From: Thermogutta terrifontis
GTDB taxonomy: Bacteria; Planctomycetota; Planctomycetia; Pirellulales; Thermoguttaceae
Reading direction: 5' to 3'
Length of the DNA: 64,000 nt
Assembly: GCF_002277955.1 (NCBI RefSeq)
Contig: NZ_CP018477.1
Location: 4,671,206 to 4,735,205 of the forward strand
How positions within the stretch are numbered: the first letter of the stretch is position 1; the number at the start of each line of letters is the position of its first letter. A model generated the notes under the pieces. It did no database searches. It saw only the letters and a program-made list of their open reading frames with translations, and was not told the DNA's origin. The position numbers and the translations under genes were made by a program. This document shows, in pieces, positions 18,424 to 29,333 of the stretch.

Positions 18424-18447
18424 TGGGGCAGCATGTCTGGGACAGCA

Positions 18448-18471
18448 CGAAATCGCCAGATTTCGCTTTTT
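18448..18471 (+). terminator. Rho-independent terminator
   Basis: A seven-base-pair stem CGAAATC (18448-18454) and GATTTCG (18459-18465) with a GCCA loop is followed by CTTTTT. It lies 25 bases after the stop of the preceding gene. Confidence 0.6.
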
Positions 18472-18544
18472 ACCCAAATATAAGTGTCGCCCGGCTCAGC
18501 TTGCTTTTGCCGGATGATGGAGCCGAGCCTCTTTGGTGATTGCG

Positions 18545-20422
18545 TCACTCCACGGTGACGCTCTTCGCTAGATTTCTCGGTTTGTCCACATCACACCCGC
18601 GTGCCACGGCGATGTGATAGGCCAGGAGTTGGAGGGGTACGATGAATACGATTGGCTGGAGGAAATCATCGACAGCAGGCACTTCGATGATTTCGTCGGC
18701 CAGCGAGGATGCCTCCCGGTCGCCTTCCTCGACCACCGCGATGATCGGACCGCCCCGGGCCTTGATTTCCTGCATATTGGCCAGAACCTTTTCGTACACT
18801 GGCCCCCGCGGCAAAAGAAAGACGCTTGGGGTGTGTTCATCCACCAGGGCAATGGGCCCATGTTTCATCTCGGCGGCAGGATAGCCCTCTGCATGAATGT
18901 AACTGATTTCTTTCAATTTGAGGGCCCCTTCGAGCGCCGTGGGAAAATTGAACTGCCGTCCCAGATACAGGAAGTTACGGCATTGGTAGAAGCGGTCGGC
19001 AACCCGGCGGACCCGAGCGTCGCACTCCAGGGCCTGGGCGACTTTATCAGGCAGTTGACGGATCTTTTCGATGATGCGGATGCCAGCCTCAAAACTTAAA
19101 TCGCGGAGTCTGCCGAAATACAGGGCGAGCAGCGCAAGCACAAGGCACTGTGAGGTGAAGGCCTTGGTGGAAGCAACCCCAATCTCTGGCCCGGCGTGCA
19201 GGTAAATGCCACCGTCGGCTTCCTGGGCGATGGTGCTCCCCACCACGTTGCAAATGGCCAAAGTGGGATGGCCCTTCCGCTTCATTTCCCGCAGGGCGGC
19301 CAGGGTGTCGGCCGTTTCACCACTTTGCGTGATGGCAAACAGAAGCGTGTTATTCGAAAGCGGGGGATTGCGGTATCGCAATTCGCTGGCGTATTCCACT
19401 TCGACGGGGATTCGGGCAAGGGCCTCAATCTGATACTCGCCCACCAGTCCCGCATGCCAACTCGTCCCGCAACCCGTGAGGATGATCCTTTCTACCTGCC
19501 GGAGTTGCTGGGGCGACAGGTTGAGTCCTCCGAACTTGGCCGAAGCAACGTCCAGGTCCAACCGACCCCGCATGGTATTGCGGAGGGAATCGGGCTGTTC
19601 GAAGATTTCCTTGAGCATGAAGTGGGGATAGCCGCCGGTGTCAATATCACCCGCCGAAAGCTGAAGTTTGTGCAGGCTCGGCTCAACACGGCCCTGATCC
19701 CGGTGGAAGATGCGGATGGTTTCGGCCGTGACGATCGCAGTCTCATGGTCGCGAAGGTAGGCCACGCTTTCCGTAAATCCCGCGAGGGCCGAGGCATCAC
19801 TGGCGAGAAAATTGGCGCCTTCGCCCACCCCCAGAATCAACGGACTGCCCAGTCGCGCGGCAACGATGACACCGGGGTAGTCACGGAACATCACGGCCAG
19901 TCCCCACGTGCCGCGAAGTTGCGACAGCGCTGCCTGGACCACACCCAGGAGTGGTTGGTACTGGCGACGAACTACTTCTTCCCGGGAGAATTGCGCGTCT
20001 CGTAGAAGGTCCGCGATCAAATGGGCAATCGCTTCGGTGTCCGTTTCGGAGCGAAAATGATACCCGGCCGACTCCAGCCGGTTGCGAAGGCTCTCGTAGT
20101 TTTCGATGACGCCGTTATGGACGAGAACGACTTCGCCGTCGCCACCCAGATGGGGATGGGCGTTCACGTCGGTGGCTCCCCCGTGCGTGGCCCAGCGTGT
20201 GTGGCCTATGCCCATGTCCCCCTGAGGGCGATAGGTTTCCACCAGCTTCTGAAGACGCGAGATGCGCCCGGCGGCTTTCACCACGGCTATGCTCGCAGGA
20301 GCCGCGGTGCTGGCCAGGGCCAACCCTGCGCTATCGTAGCCCCGATATTCCAAACGCCGAAGTCCGTTGAGCAAAAAATCCGCTGCACTGGGCAAGCCCA
20401 CACAACCGACAATTCCGCACAT
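18545..20422 (-). CDS. glmS: Glutamine--fructose-6-phosphate aminotransferase (isomerizing)
   Basis: Makes glucosamine 6-phosphate from fructose 6-phosphate and glutamine, the first step toward UDP-GlcNAc. The 625 residues match the family length. The class-II glutaminase domain begins with MCGIVG, so Cys2 is the nucleophile, and includes GHTRWATHG. Two SIS sugar-binding domains follow (TGCGTSWHAG and the LEGALKLKEISYIHAEGYPAAEMKHG block). The C-terminus PRNLAKSVTVE is diagnostic. The upstream leader shows no recognised glmS ribozyme. Transcribed alone on the minus strand. Confidence 0.97.
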   Translation of the reverse strand: MCGIVGCVGLPSAADFLLNGLRRLEYRGYDSAGLALASTAAPASIAVVKAAGRISRLQKLVETYRPQGDMGIGHTRWATHGGATDVNAHPHLGGDGEVVLVHNGVIENYESLRNRLESAGYHFRSETDTEAIAHLIADLLRDAQFSREEVVRRQYQPLLGVVQAALSQLRGTWGLAVMFRDYPGVIVAARLGSPLILGVGEGANFLASDASALAGFTESVAYLRDHETAIVTAETIRIFHRDQGRVEPSLHKLQLSAGDIDTGGYPHFMLKEIFEQPDSLRNTMRGRLDLDVASAKFGGLNLSPQQLRQVERIILTGCGTSWHAGLVGEYQIEALARIPVEVEYASELRYRNPPLSNNTLLFAITQSGETADTLAALREMKRKGHPTLAICNVVGSTIAQEADGGIYLHAGPEIGVASTKAFTSQCLVLALLALYFGRLRDLSFEAGIRIIEKIRQLPDKVAQALECDARVRRVADRFYQCRNFLYLGRQFNFPTALEGALKLKEISYIHAEGYPAAEMKHGPIALVDEHTPSVFLLPRGPVYEKVLANMQEIKARGGPIIAVVEEGDREASSLADEIIEVPAVDDFLQPIVFIVPLQLLAYHIAVARGCDVDKPRNLAKSVTVE

Positions 20423-20767
20423 CGGCGTTACTCCTCTCTGGAAAAGCGTTCTTTTCCGCGAGTTGCCTGCAAACCGGTTTTGGATTGCACTTTCCCTGCT
20501 TTGCGCGTCCGCTCTCGGAAGAAATCAAGAGTAGATATCAAAAATGAGGCTGTCTGTCACGGGCAAATTATACCGGCGAATATTGGCATTGGCCCTGTCG
20601 CCCCAGGTCGGGCTTTCTTCGACGACAAAAATGTTTCCCTTTCATCGATAAAGGGGAGCATTTTCCATTTTTGGTTGAGCAAACCTCGTGCCGCTCTGCA
20701 AATCCAAATAAACTCGCTTATTTTTCCAAGTGCCGCGACGCTGAGCATCGTGCCACCGCACACCGTC
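20423..20767. other. Intergenic region upstream of glmS
   Basis: About 345 bases, AT-richer than the flanking genes. It should hold the glmS promoter (minus strand), and CCAGAGAGGAGT gives glmS a good ribosome site. No ribozyme core, tRNA or open frame is supported. Confidence 0.35.
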
Positions 20768-21892
20768 CTACGGACCGGGTGGCGCCGGGGCCGCCGTTTC
20801 CTGCCACTCCTCGGCCTCTTCTGCCTCTCGAAGGGCTTCCTCCCAATCTTCTCGAGCGAAGAAAAAGAAGTAACTCACGCCGATCGTCGCGAGCATCAGC
20901 GAAAACACCCGGTAAACCAGCAGCGTCACGAGGCCCTGTCCCGGTAAAATGTGTGTTCCGTCGGCCAGCGGCATCAGCACGAAAAGTCGATCCAGAACAA
21001 ACTCCGCGGGGCCGATGGAAACGGGAATCATCTGCATGACACCCGATAGAGGACAGAAGACAAAGTGCCTCGCCAGCGGCTGGACGCGATCAAAAAGGGC
21101 CAGCCCGATCAGATAGATGGACACAGCAAACAACAGATGAACAGGAAAAGTCATGATGACGGAGGTGATCAGCATCCACGGATGATGTCGATAGGCACGA
21201 AACGCCGTCACGAATTTGGCCAGCAGTTTACCCGCAACGGGCAGCCGTTCCAACAACAGGATCAGATTTCCTCCCGTCACGTCTGGTGCCCAGCAGGCGA
21301 TGAGCACCAACGTCACTCCCGCGGTCACAATCAGGACGACGCGACAGACACTCTGCAAGAGCGGAGGGGAGCTGGAAATCACCCCAGTCAGGAGAATGGC
21401 CCCGCTCGCCACAACAAAGAGGGCATACAGTCCCAGAACACGGTCGACAAACACGGAGGCAACGGTTTCCGGCCGGTGGTCGGGAAACCGCCGGGCCGCA
21501 AGAATCGCTTTGGCGAGGTCACCGCCCACCAGCCCCATCGGCGCCAGATTGAAGAGAAACCCAATAAAGCTGAAGCGAAATGACTCCATCAATCGAAGCG
21601 GGACGTCAACTGTCCGCACCAGAACCCACCAGCGGAAAAACGTGATAAGCACACCGCTGGTCGCCGTAGCAAATGCCAAAACGAGATAGTACCAATATTG
21701 ACCTGCGTGGTGGACGAGTTGCCAGAACTTTTCTGGATTAAAGCCGTGCTCGTCAGAAAAAATGCCCTCCCCGCGACGCACGCTATCCCAGACCAGATAC
21801 CCAATGATCGCCGCCGACAGCCCCACTTTGAGGAGCTGGATGGCCCATTGCTTGACCGTTTTCTTTTTCCCCATGAGAGGGTCCCCATCCAT
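20768..21892 (-). CDS. Flippase-like/lysylphosphatidylglycerol synthase transmembrane-region protein (UPF0104)
   Basis: A polytopic inner-membrane protein of 374 residues (or 368 if it starts at the second Met, 21874, which is preceded by GGGGA). Hydrophobic segments include LLKVGLSAAIIGYLVW, YYLVLAFATATSGVLITFF, FSFIGFLFNLAPMGLVGGDL, GLYALFVVASGAILLTGV, VVLIVTAGVTLVLIACW and LVTLLVYRVFSLMLATIGVS. NLAPMGLVGGDLAKA is the family motif. Homologues move or synthesise lipids or glycolipids; the precise substrate is unknown. The Glu/Ala-rich C-terminal tail is probably cytoplasmic. It lies 18 bases downstream of gmd and is probably co-transcribed with it. Confidence 0.82.
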   Translation of the reverse strand: MDGDPLMGKKKTVKQWAIQLLKVGLSAAIIGYLVWDSVRRGEGIFSDEHGFNPEKFWQLVHHAGQYWYYLVLAFATATSGVLITFFRWWVLVRTVDVPLRLMESFRFSFIGFLFNLAPMGLVGGDLAKAILAARRFPDHRPETVASVFVDRVLGLYALFVVASGAILLTGVISSSPPLLQSVCRVVLIVTAGVTLVLIACWAPDVTGGNLILLLERLPVAGKLLAKFVTAFRAYRHHPWMLITSVIMTFPVHLLFAVSIYLIGLALFDRVQPLARHFVFCPLSGVMQMIPVSIGPAEFVLDRLFVLMPLADGTHILPGQGLVTLLVYRVFSLMLATIGVSYFFFFAREDWEEALREAEEAEEWQETAAPAPPGP

Positions 21893-21910
21893 TCCGGTCG
21901 GCGAAAAGCA

Positions 21911-23116
<1,206 letters not shown>

Positions 23117-23193
23117 TCACCGCGAAGGCCCCAGTTGCTTAGGCGTCCAAATAGCTACTATACCCATGAATTTCAGCAGGGAGTGAGGGACAC

Positions 23194-24105
23194 ATGTTTC
23201 GCAATTTTAATGCCAATGTTTTGGGGACTTTTTTGCAACAGAGCGAGATTATCGAACTGGCCCTGAGCTTTGGCTTTAAGAGTATCGACATCGACATTGC
23301 GGAGTTCAGTGCCCTGGCTCGGCTCAAAGGGCTCGAATATGCGCGCCGTCTTATTGATAGCGCACAGATTCCGATCGGCAGCTTTGAACTCCCTGGCAAT
23401 CTTCAGGCCAGCGATGAAGAGTTTCAGAAGTTCATCGAACGGCTCCCCGAATATTGCCAGAATGCAACGGTGCTGGGGTGCACGCGGTCCTTCGTCACGC
23501 TGGCCCCCTTCAGCGAGACGCGACCTCTCCATGAGAATTTCGAACTGCACCGTCAGCGGTTGAGCACCGTCTGCGGCATTCTCAAGCAGCATGGCATTCG
23601 CCTGGCCCTTGGATTTAAGGCGGTCTACGAACAGCCGCGGGAAGCGGTCTTTCAATTTATTCGCAAGCTCGACGAGCTACTGCCGCTCGTCCAGGCGGTG
23701 AAAGCGGAGAATCTCGGTTTGCTGGTGAACGTGTGGGACATCTTCGTCGCCCATGGAAATCTCGATATCCTGTTCCAGCAACCCAAGGAGCTTATCACTG
23801 TCGTCCATCTTGCCGATGTTCCCCAGGACGCCGCCATCGATCAGGTCAAGGATTGGCAAAGAGCCATGGCTCGGCCGGGCGGACGCATCGACTGCGTTGC
23901 CGTGCTGAAGTGGCTCCGCAGCATTGGCTATGACGGTCCCGTGACCCCCATGCCGACCCGCCGGATGCTGGGCACGGGTCGGGCAGATCTGTTGGCTCGC
24001 GAAATCGGCCTGGCCACTTTGGAATTGTGGCACGCGGCAGGGTTGCCTCTGGAAACGCGCTACGCCAATCTCCTCAAAACCGCCGGTCGATTGGCCACCG
24101 TCTGA
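23194..24105 (+). CDS. Sugar phosphate isomerase/epimerase (xylose-isomerase-like TIM barrel)
   Basis: A 303-residue cytosolic TIM-barrel protein of the AP-endonuclease-2/xylose-isomerase-like family. Typical strands are KSIDIDIAEFSAL, IRLALGFKAVYEQP, NLGLLVNVWDIFVAHGN and LITVVHLADVP, with metal-binding candidates Glu, Asp and His in these strands. GGGAGTGAGGGAC precedes the ATG. The partners and sugar are unknown. It is transcribed away from gmd, with about 290 bases of shared upstream region. Confidence 0.8.
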   Translation: MFRNFNANVLGTFLQQSEIIELALSFGFKSIDIDIAEFSALARLKGLEYARRLIDSAQIPIGSFELPGNLQASDEEFQKFIERLPEYCQNATVLGCTRSFVTLAPFSETRPLHENFELHRQRLSTVCGILKQHGIRLALGFKAVYEQPREAVFQFIRKLDELLPLVQAVKAENLGLLVNVWDIFVAHGNLDILFQQPKELITVVHLADVPQDAAIDQVKDWQRAMARPGGRIDCVAVLKWLRSIGYDGPVTPMPTRRMLGTGRADLLAREIGLATLELWHAAGLPLETRYANLLKTAGRLATV

Positions 24106-24173
24106 GATATAGCGCCGGGAGGTCCCGGATCGCTGCCAGCGGTTTCGCGCACCATTTGCCGCTCGATACGGCC

Positions 24174-27100
24174 TCACGCAATGATTATGTTGAAAAGTCG
24201 CGCGTAGGTCGTGTCAATGGATAAACCACCAGCGGCAGGGGTGATTCGGTTATCCACGATCACTGTGCTCCAAACTTCGCCGAGAAGGATTTCTGCGAAC
24301 TTGCCTGGCGATTTTTGGGAATTGTTTCTCAGGGTGTTGCCCAGGATGTAATTGTCGCGCCCGCCGTTAACTTGGATTCCCCCGCGCTGATTGTTGTAGA
24401 TGAGATTTCCCTGGACCACGTTGAACCGGTCGGCATACTCGCCGCCGAGGCCCAACCCGCCGACACCGCGGTCGTTGCCGTACAGCTCGTTGTTAACGGC
24501 CCAGACCCCGAAGTTGTTGAAACAGTAGTGGAACCCATTGCCCTGGTTGTATCGGCTGATATTGTTGATCCACAGGCCCCCGATGGTCAAATCGCCGGCG
24601 GGATGGAGCCCGTGGCCGACGTTGTATTCGGTGATATTGTTTTCCACTCGAATGTCGCGTCCGCCGTTGGCCATGATGCCTTCGCCCCAACCCGTGCTGG
24701 CCATGCCGTACCCGGCGCCCCGCACGAGATTTCCGCGAACAATCGCATCGGTTTCCCAACCCAAAGCAATGCCGATATTTCGGGCCTCAATGACCGTCGA
24801 ATTTTCCACGAGGTTGTCTCGCCCGTATTTCAAAAGGATACCGGTCGTGGGTGAGCGGGTGACGGTCACATTCCGGACTACGGAGTTCACAGCATAAGTG
24901 AGATCCACCATACCCCGCGGTATCGCCCGCCATCGTGTGTACTTGGTATTGAGATTCCCATTAACGGTCAAATTCTCGATGACCGCATTGCTGACCGGTT
25001 GTGCTGGACTCCCTTCCGCCCTGACCAGGGGAATCAAATTGGTCACTTCTGCCGAGTCCTCCGGTCGGAAGACCCCGTATTGGATAGGCCTGTCCAGAAC
25101 GAGGATTCCCGGCTCGATGGCGATGATGGTGTAGAGCTGGCCATCCGGTTCTGCCCGCGAAACCAGGGCGATCTCGTCTCCCACCTGAAAACCACTCGTG
25201 CTGGTCACACTCAAACGTTGATCCCCGGCCTGCGCCGTGGCAGCGAGCAGGGCAAACGTTTGCGTCTTGCGAACGAGCGTCGTGCCGGCGTCACTTCCGC
25301 GGAGGGTTACATTGGAACGCAGGACCAGACTCTGCCGCAGGGTGAATGTACCGGCAGGCAGAATGACGGTGCCGCCCTCCTTGGGCAGTGCATCGATAGC
25401 CCGCTGGAAACCCAATGTGGGGCTGGTGGGGTCGTAGTAATCGGCCGCGTTGATGACCGTCGTGGGGCCATCGCGTTTGATGGTTGCTCTTGGGGCACTT
25501 CCCAGCACCAGGTCATCTTTGTCAAGGTAATAGGTCTCCTGGAGAAAGCGCGTCGCTCGAACAAAGGTGGGCGTCTCGGCAAACAGAATGTCGGAGAGCG
25601 TAGGGGTGATGGTAAGCTGATCCTGGCCGCTGGAGCTGTACATCTCCAGGCGGTCGTTCCCCCCACTGCCGCCCGTTGCCCGAACGACCGAAAAAGTCTC
25701 CACCCGGTTGGAATACCCGGGGCCTTCCAGCCGGATGTAATAGGGGCGGACGGTGAGGAGGTCATCGCCTCGGGAATCGTACAACCATGCGACATCAGAT
25801 CCGCCGTTCCGCGAGTAGGCGTATACCCCATCGAAAAACTTGACCCGCGTGAAATAGGGACCGGTGGTCATGCTCGAGAAATCTGGTCGCCCCACAAATG
25901 TGTCGTCGCCCGGGGAATCATAAAAGTAGGCTGTGTCGAAGCCGCCATTCCGGGCATACACGTGGGTGTAGGCAAAGCCCTGAATTCGCAGGGTGTGATT
26001 GAGGTTGAAGACGGCCACGTCACCGGGAAAACTGAAGACAAAATCGTCCGAGGACGAGTCGTTAACCTCTGCCACATCGACGCCCCCACAGGATCGCACG
26101 ATCGTGGTCCAGAATCCTTTCGCCCGGACGGACACGCCCTTCGTCTGCAACGTCACATCCCCCAGTTGGCCGCCCAAAGTGTCTGTCCCGGAACTGCCGT
26201 TTAATAACGCCGTGTCTTCCCCAGTTGTGGCAACGAATGTAACCCTGGAAAAGAATTTGGCGCGGTTATAAAACGTGTCTCCCCGCAGAATCGCAATGTC
26301 TCCCTGGTAGGTGGCCTGGTCCGCGCCCGGGGAATCGTAAAAGGTGACCGAATCGACGCCGCCGTTGCGGGCATAAGCGTGGATGATGGACGGTCCGGTG
26401 ACTGACGCACGGAATTGAGGAGAATCGAAGGTGGCGGCATTCGGTGTGAAGGTGACCTGGTCGTTACCCGGAGAATCGATAATTTCGGCAACCGCGGACG
26501 AACTTGCTCGGACCGCAAGCTCCGCGACCTGCGTGACGGTGATGATGCGTCCCGCGCTGAGGACCCGCGTGAGAGCCGGCGAGATCGATATATTCTCGTT
26601 GGCGGCCATCGTTTCAAGGAAGACGCTATCTCCCCCGTTCCCGCCGACGATTGTGAGCGTGGTCCATCCCCCGGGAAGGGTGTAATCAATCTGATTCACG
26701 GTGATCGAGCCGTTGCCCCCACCCCGATAAACCAAAGTGTCCGCTCCGGCCGTTCCGCGAATCGTGACGGTTGTCCCGCTCATCTGCACGAGAGCGGCCA
26801 GCCAAAGTGTCTCCCCAGTTTGCACATCCGGAAGATAGACAAAAACGGTCTGTCCGGCCACGACCGGCAAATCGATCCTGCCCGTCCCCTGAGCGGTGAG
26901 AAGAAGGCTTTGAGCGGCCTGCGCGTAGATAGCAACCGTGGCTGCTGATTGCTGACTCGGGGTCTGAAGCCCACGAATAACCGTCAACGTGCCCGTATTC
27001 TTGGCGGTCAACCGATACCACATTCCCGGTGTTTGCGCAGCCGGTGTCACCTGACAGAAGTCCACGCTTCCCAGATCAGTGACAGCGGCGGGCAACGACG

Positions 27101-27191
27101 TCGTGGCAGGAACCACGCTCAGCAAATCGCGGTGTTCCAACGGCTCAAATACAAGGCGACGTGCCCGCTTGGAAAAGCGGTTATTCTTCAT
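24174..27191 (-). CDS. Large exported right-handed parallel beta-helix protein
   Basis: A 1005-residue protein. The N-terminus has a basic start and FEPLEHRDLLS, a variant of the planctomycete LEPR-type export motif. Residues about 200-560 carry five divergent units ending in a motif like ARNGGxDxxxFYDSPGDD (for example ARNGGVDSVTFYDSPGAD, ARNGGFDTAYFYDSPGDD, SRNGGSDVAWLYDSRGDD). From about residue 605 a pectate-lyase-like beta-helix follows (FQRAIDALPKEGGTVILPAG, VIENLTVNGN, NLVENSTVIEARNIGIAL, IRVENNITEYNVGHGLH). It probably acts on, or binds, an extracellular polysaccharide; no catalytic set could be assigned. Confidence 0.85.
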   Translation of the reverse strand: MKNNRFSKRARRLVFEPLEHRDLLSVVPATTSLPAAVTDLGSVDFCQVTPAAQTPGMWYRLTAKNTGTLTVIRGLQTPSQQSAATVAIYAQAAQSLLLTAQGTGRIDLPVVAGQTVFVYLPDVQTGETLWLAALVQMSGTTVTIRGTAGADTLVYRGGGNGSITVNQIDYTLPGGWTTLTIVGGNGGDSVFLETMAANENISISPALTRVLSAGRIITVTQVAELAVRASSSAVAEIIDSPGNDQVTFTPNAATFDSPQFRASVTGPSIIHAYARNGGVDSVTFYDSPGADQATYQGDIAILRGDTFYNRAKFFSRVTFVATTGEDTALLNGSSGTDTLGGQLGDVTLQTKGVSVRAKGFWTTIVRSCGGVDVAEVNDSSSDDFVFSFPGDVAVFNLNHTLRIQGFAYTHVYARNGGFDTAYFYDSPGDDTFVGRPDFSSMTTGPYFTRVKFFDGVYAYSRNGGSDVAWLYDSRGDDLLTVRPYYIRLEGPGYSNRVETFSVVRATGGSGGNDRLEMYSSSGQDQLTITPTLSDILFAETPTFVRATRFLQETYYLDKDDLVLGSAPRATIKRDGPTTVINAADYYDPTSPTLGFQRAIDALPKEGGTVILPAGTFTLRQSLVLRSNVTLRGSDAGTTLVRKTQTFALLAATAQAGDQRLSVTSTSGFQVGDEIALVSRAEPDGQLYTIIAIEPGILVLDRPIQYGVFRPEDSAEVTNLIPLVRAEGSPAQPVSNAVIENLTVNGNLNTKYTRWRAIPRGMVDLTYAVNSVVRNVTVTRSPTTGILLKYGRDNLVENSTVIEARNIGIALGWETDAIVRGNLVRGAGYGMASTGWGEGIMANGGRDIRVENNITEYNVGHGLHPAGDLTIGGLWINNISRYNQGNGFHYCFNNFGVWAVNNELYGNDRGVGGLGLGGEYADRFNVVQGNLIYNNQRGGIQVNGGRDNYILGNTLRNNSQKSPGKFAEILLGEVWSTVIVDNRITPAAGGLSIDTTYARLFNIIIA

Positions 27192-27683
27192 AGCGGGTTC
27201 TCGTCACAAGCTGCAACTCAAAGGTGCTTCATCAACAGAAGGACGAGCGTGCCTCTTTCACGGGTGAAGAGCTAACATCTCCGAGGCTCGGGAAACAGTG
27301 TTTCAGGTATTGAACGAAGAGGCGGACCGATCGCGTCCTTATGTTAAGTCTAGAGTAAAGAGTAATTGGTCGGGCTCGGCAATCAACCGTAATCCGTCCC
27401 GACGGGCTGACAGTGTGCTGCGTCGCAACCGATTGACGGGAATGTGACGAGAATATCGCTTGCCAAGGACGGCCCGGCGTCGCGCCAACCTATTCACGCA
27501 TCGCAATACCAGAATTTGCCCCTTGCCTTAGGTCACTAGTGCCGTAGTATTTAGCACAAATAGCACAGGCATAAGTTTGCAAAGCATGCCGGTAAAAGAA
27601 GTGTCTTTTCACGATCGACGAGGAGCACTTCGATTGGTGCTCAGGTTTGCGACACAGGTTAATTGACCAAAGGAGTTGACACG
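27192..27683. other. Intergenic region between the beta-helix gene and sod
   Basis: About 490 bases without a supported gene. It should hold divergent promoters. A short inverted repeat, GAGCAC (27623-27628) and GTGCTC (27637-27642), lies about 40 bases upstream of the sod start and could be an operator or leader hairpin. Confidence 0.4.
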
Positions 27684-28340
27684 ATGGCGTACGAATTACC
27701 CCCTCTCCCTTACCCGTACGACGCGCTCGAACCGTACATCGACGCGCAAACGATGGAGTTGCACCACACGAAACACCATCAGGCGTACATCAACAACGTG
27801 AACAAGGCCATTGCCGGCACAGAATGGGAAAAGCTTCCCGTCGAGCAGCTTGTGGCTGCCATCCATCGCGTGCCGGAACAGATTCGCACGGTGGTGCGCA
27901 ACCACGGTGGTGGCCACGCCAATCACTCGTTGTTCTGGACGATCATGGGTCCCAAGGCGGGCGGTCAGCCCAAGGGCAAACTGGCCGAGGCCATCGACAG
28001 GGAACTTGGCGGTTTTGAAAAGTTCCGTCAGGCCTTCACGGCAGCGGCGATGGGACGCTTCGGCAGCGGCTGGGCGTGGCTTTCCGTCGATCCCAACAAG
28101 CGGCTTGTTATCGAAGACACCCCCAACCAGAACAGCCCGCTCATGCACGGAAATATCCCCATACTCGGCATCGACGTCTGGGAACACGCTTATTATCTCA
28201 AGTACCAGTATCGCCGGGCTGATTACGTGGAGGCGTTTTATAACGTCATCAACTGGGCCGAAGTCCTCCGGCGGTACGAAGACGCGCTGGCCCAACCCGC
28301 TCCCGAATCGGCCAAGTATCCCCTCAAGACGGAATCCTGA
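27684..28340 (+). CDS. sodA: Superoxide dismutase (Fe/Mn family)
   Basis: Converts superoxide to oxygen and hydrogen peroxide. 218 residues from the ATG at 27684, which has AAAGGAG eight bases upstream. Metal ligands: His27 in LHHTKHH, His in GHANHSLFW, and Asp and His in [18 protein letters not shown]. The sequence [15 protein letters not shown] with Asn-Gln in [11 protein letters not shown] resembles manganese rather than iron enzymes, although cambialistic use is possible. No export signal, so cytosolic. A terminator follows. Confidence 0.95.
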   Translation: MAYELPPLPYPYDALEPYIDAQTMELHHTKHHQAYINNVNKAIAGTEWEKLPVEQLVAAIHRVPEQIRTVVRNHGGGHANHSLFWTIMGPKAGGQPKGKLAEAIDRELGGFEKFRQAFTAAAMGRFGSGWAWLSVDPNKRLVIEDTPNQNSPLMHGNIPILGIDVWEHAYYLKYQYRRADYVEAFYNVINWAEVLRRYEDALAQPAPESAKYPLKTES

Positions 28341-28413
28341 GAGCTGCCGCTGCTCGGGTGGGTGGGCTACCAGCGCCCGGGCGGGTCCCGCAAGAAACCC
28401 CACGGTTCGCACG

Positions 28414-28442
28414 GCGAGGCACACTGTTTGCCTCGCTCTTTT
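28414..28442 (+). terminator. Rho-independent terminator of sod
   Basis: An eight-base-pair stem GCGAGGCA (28414-28421) and TGCCTCGC (28429-28436) with a seven-base loop is followed by TCTTTT. It lies about 75 bases after the sod stop. Confidence 0.75.
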
Positions 28443-28460
28443 ATGCGCCCGGCGAGCGTG

Positions 28461-28760
28461 GGAGGGACGCTTTCCACGGGGTCCGTTAACCTTCGGAGGG
28501 GCACGCTTGTCGTGCCCGGTGAATGGGAAAATGGATAATCAGACGTGAAATGGCGGACGTCACAAGCACGTCCCTCCGGAAGAGGTAGCTCCGAATCGGA
28601 GGGGCACGCTTGTCGTGCCCGGTGAGAAGGGATGGGTCATCAATCGATGCTCATCGGACCCGACAAGCGGGTCCCTCCAATATGCAGACCCGACAAACAG
28701 GTCCCTCCGAATATGGACGTGGGGCCATGGACACGTCCCTCCGGAAGATGCCCCTCGGGG
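28461..28760. repeat. REP-like hairpin cluster B
   Basis: Repeats the organisation of cluster A. GGAG plus GGGCACG-CTTGT-CGTGCCC occurs at 28495-28517, the same hairpin near 28600, GGACCCG-ACAAG-CGGGTCC near 28657, and degenerate copies around 28562 and 28685. The linker with GAATGGGAAAATGG and GTGAAATGGC is shared with cluster A, so the unit is two facing hairpins plus a fixed spacer. No coding sequence is supported. Confidence 0.75.
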
Positions 28761-28774
28761 CTCTCCGAGGAATT

Positions 28775-29074
28775 TCAAAGCTGGGACTGCACCGAATGCC
28801 GCACGTCTGGCAGGGCTTGTCTTCCTTCAACCAGCGTTTCGTTGACGATTTCCAGCTCGTCACTGAGATCGGCCAGACTGGACTGGGCCAGTTGCTTGTG
28901 ATAATAGTTGGGCACAGATCCGCGGATGAAAAGGCGCTTGCCGTCGCAGTGACACGTCAGTCGCCGCAAAGCCGGGTAGCCGCTGGCGTCGAAACGCCTT
29001 CTGGCAAGCAACTCGAATTTCCTGGTGCCCACTTCCTGATCACCCGCCGGAGACGGATCCCTCAAAGAGTCCAT
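28775..29074 (-). CDS. Small BON-domain protein
   Basis: A 99-residue protein starting at the ATG at 29074, preceded by GGGAGG at normal distance. Residues about 28-95 match a BON domain: ASGYPALRRLTCHCDGKRL, FIRGSVPNYYHKQLAQ, then ELEIVNETLVEG. BON domains bind phospholipid or peptidoglycan-associated partners. Here no signal peptide is visible, so a cytosolic or regulatory role is also possible. It lies between hairpin cluster B and another small gene on the same strand. Confidence 0.7.
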   Translation of the reverse strand: MDSLRDPSPAGDQEVGTRKFELLARRRFDASGYPALRRLTCHCDGKRLFIRGSVPNYYHKQLAQSSLADLSDELEIVNETLVEGRQALPDVRHSVQSQL

Positions 29075-29333
29075 AGCGTCCTCCCGCAAGCCAGGGAGCT
29101 CGTTATACAACCGATCCCTCCATCCCCTAGGCGGGACTCCTTTCCCTGCCAATCCCAAAGTTCTGCTGTGAAATGACGGACAGCAGGCCCCCAAGCGCCA
29201 CCAAACACTCCCGGGTGACACGGGGCCAGCCGACCGAAACCGTGCGTTTCGATCGCGCCGGGCAGAAGCCCTAGCAACCGCCTCGAAAGGGGACGCGAGA
29301 GCTATCTCCTCCGCGCTGCCCGGCTGGCCTCAA

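Noticed and set aside
20423-20767. glmS ribozyme upstream of glmS
   Set aside because: No core motif of the glmS ribozyme could be recognised in the leader.
24999-26204. 401-residue open frame on the plus strand across the beta-helix gene
   Set aside because: Antisense to a clearly coding, motif-rich gene.
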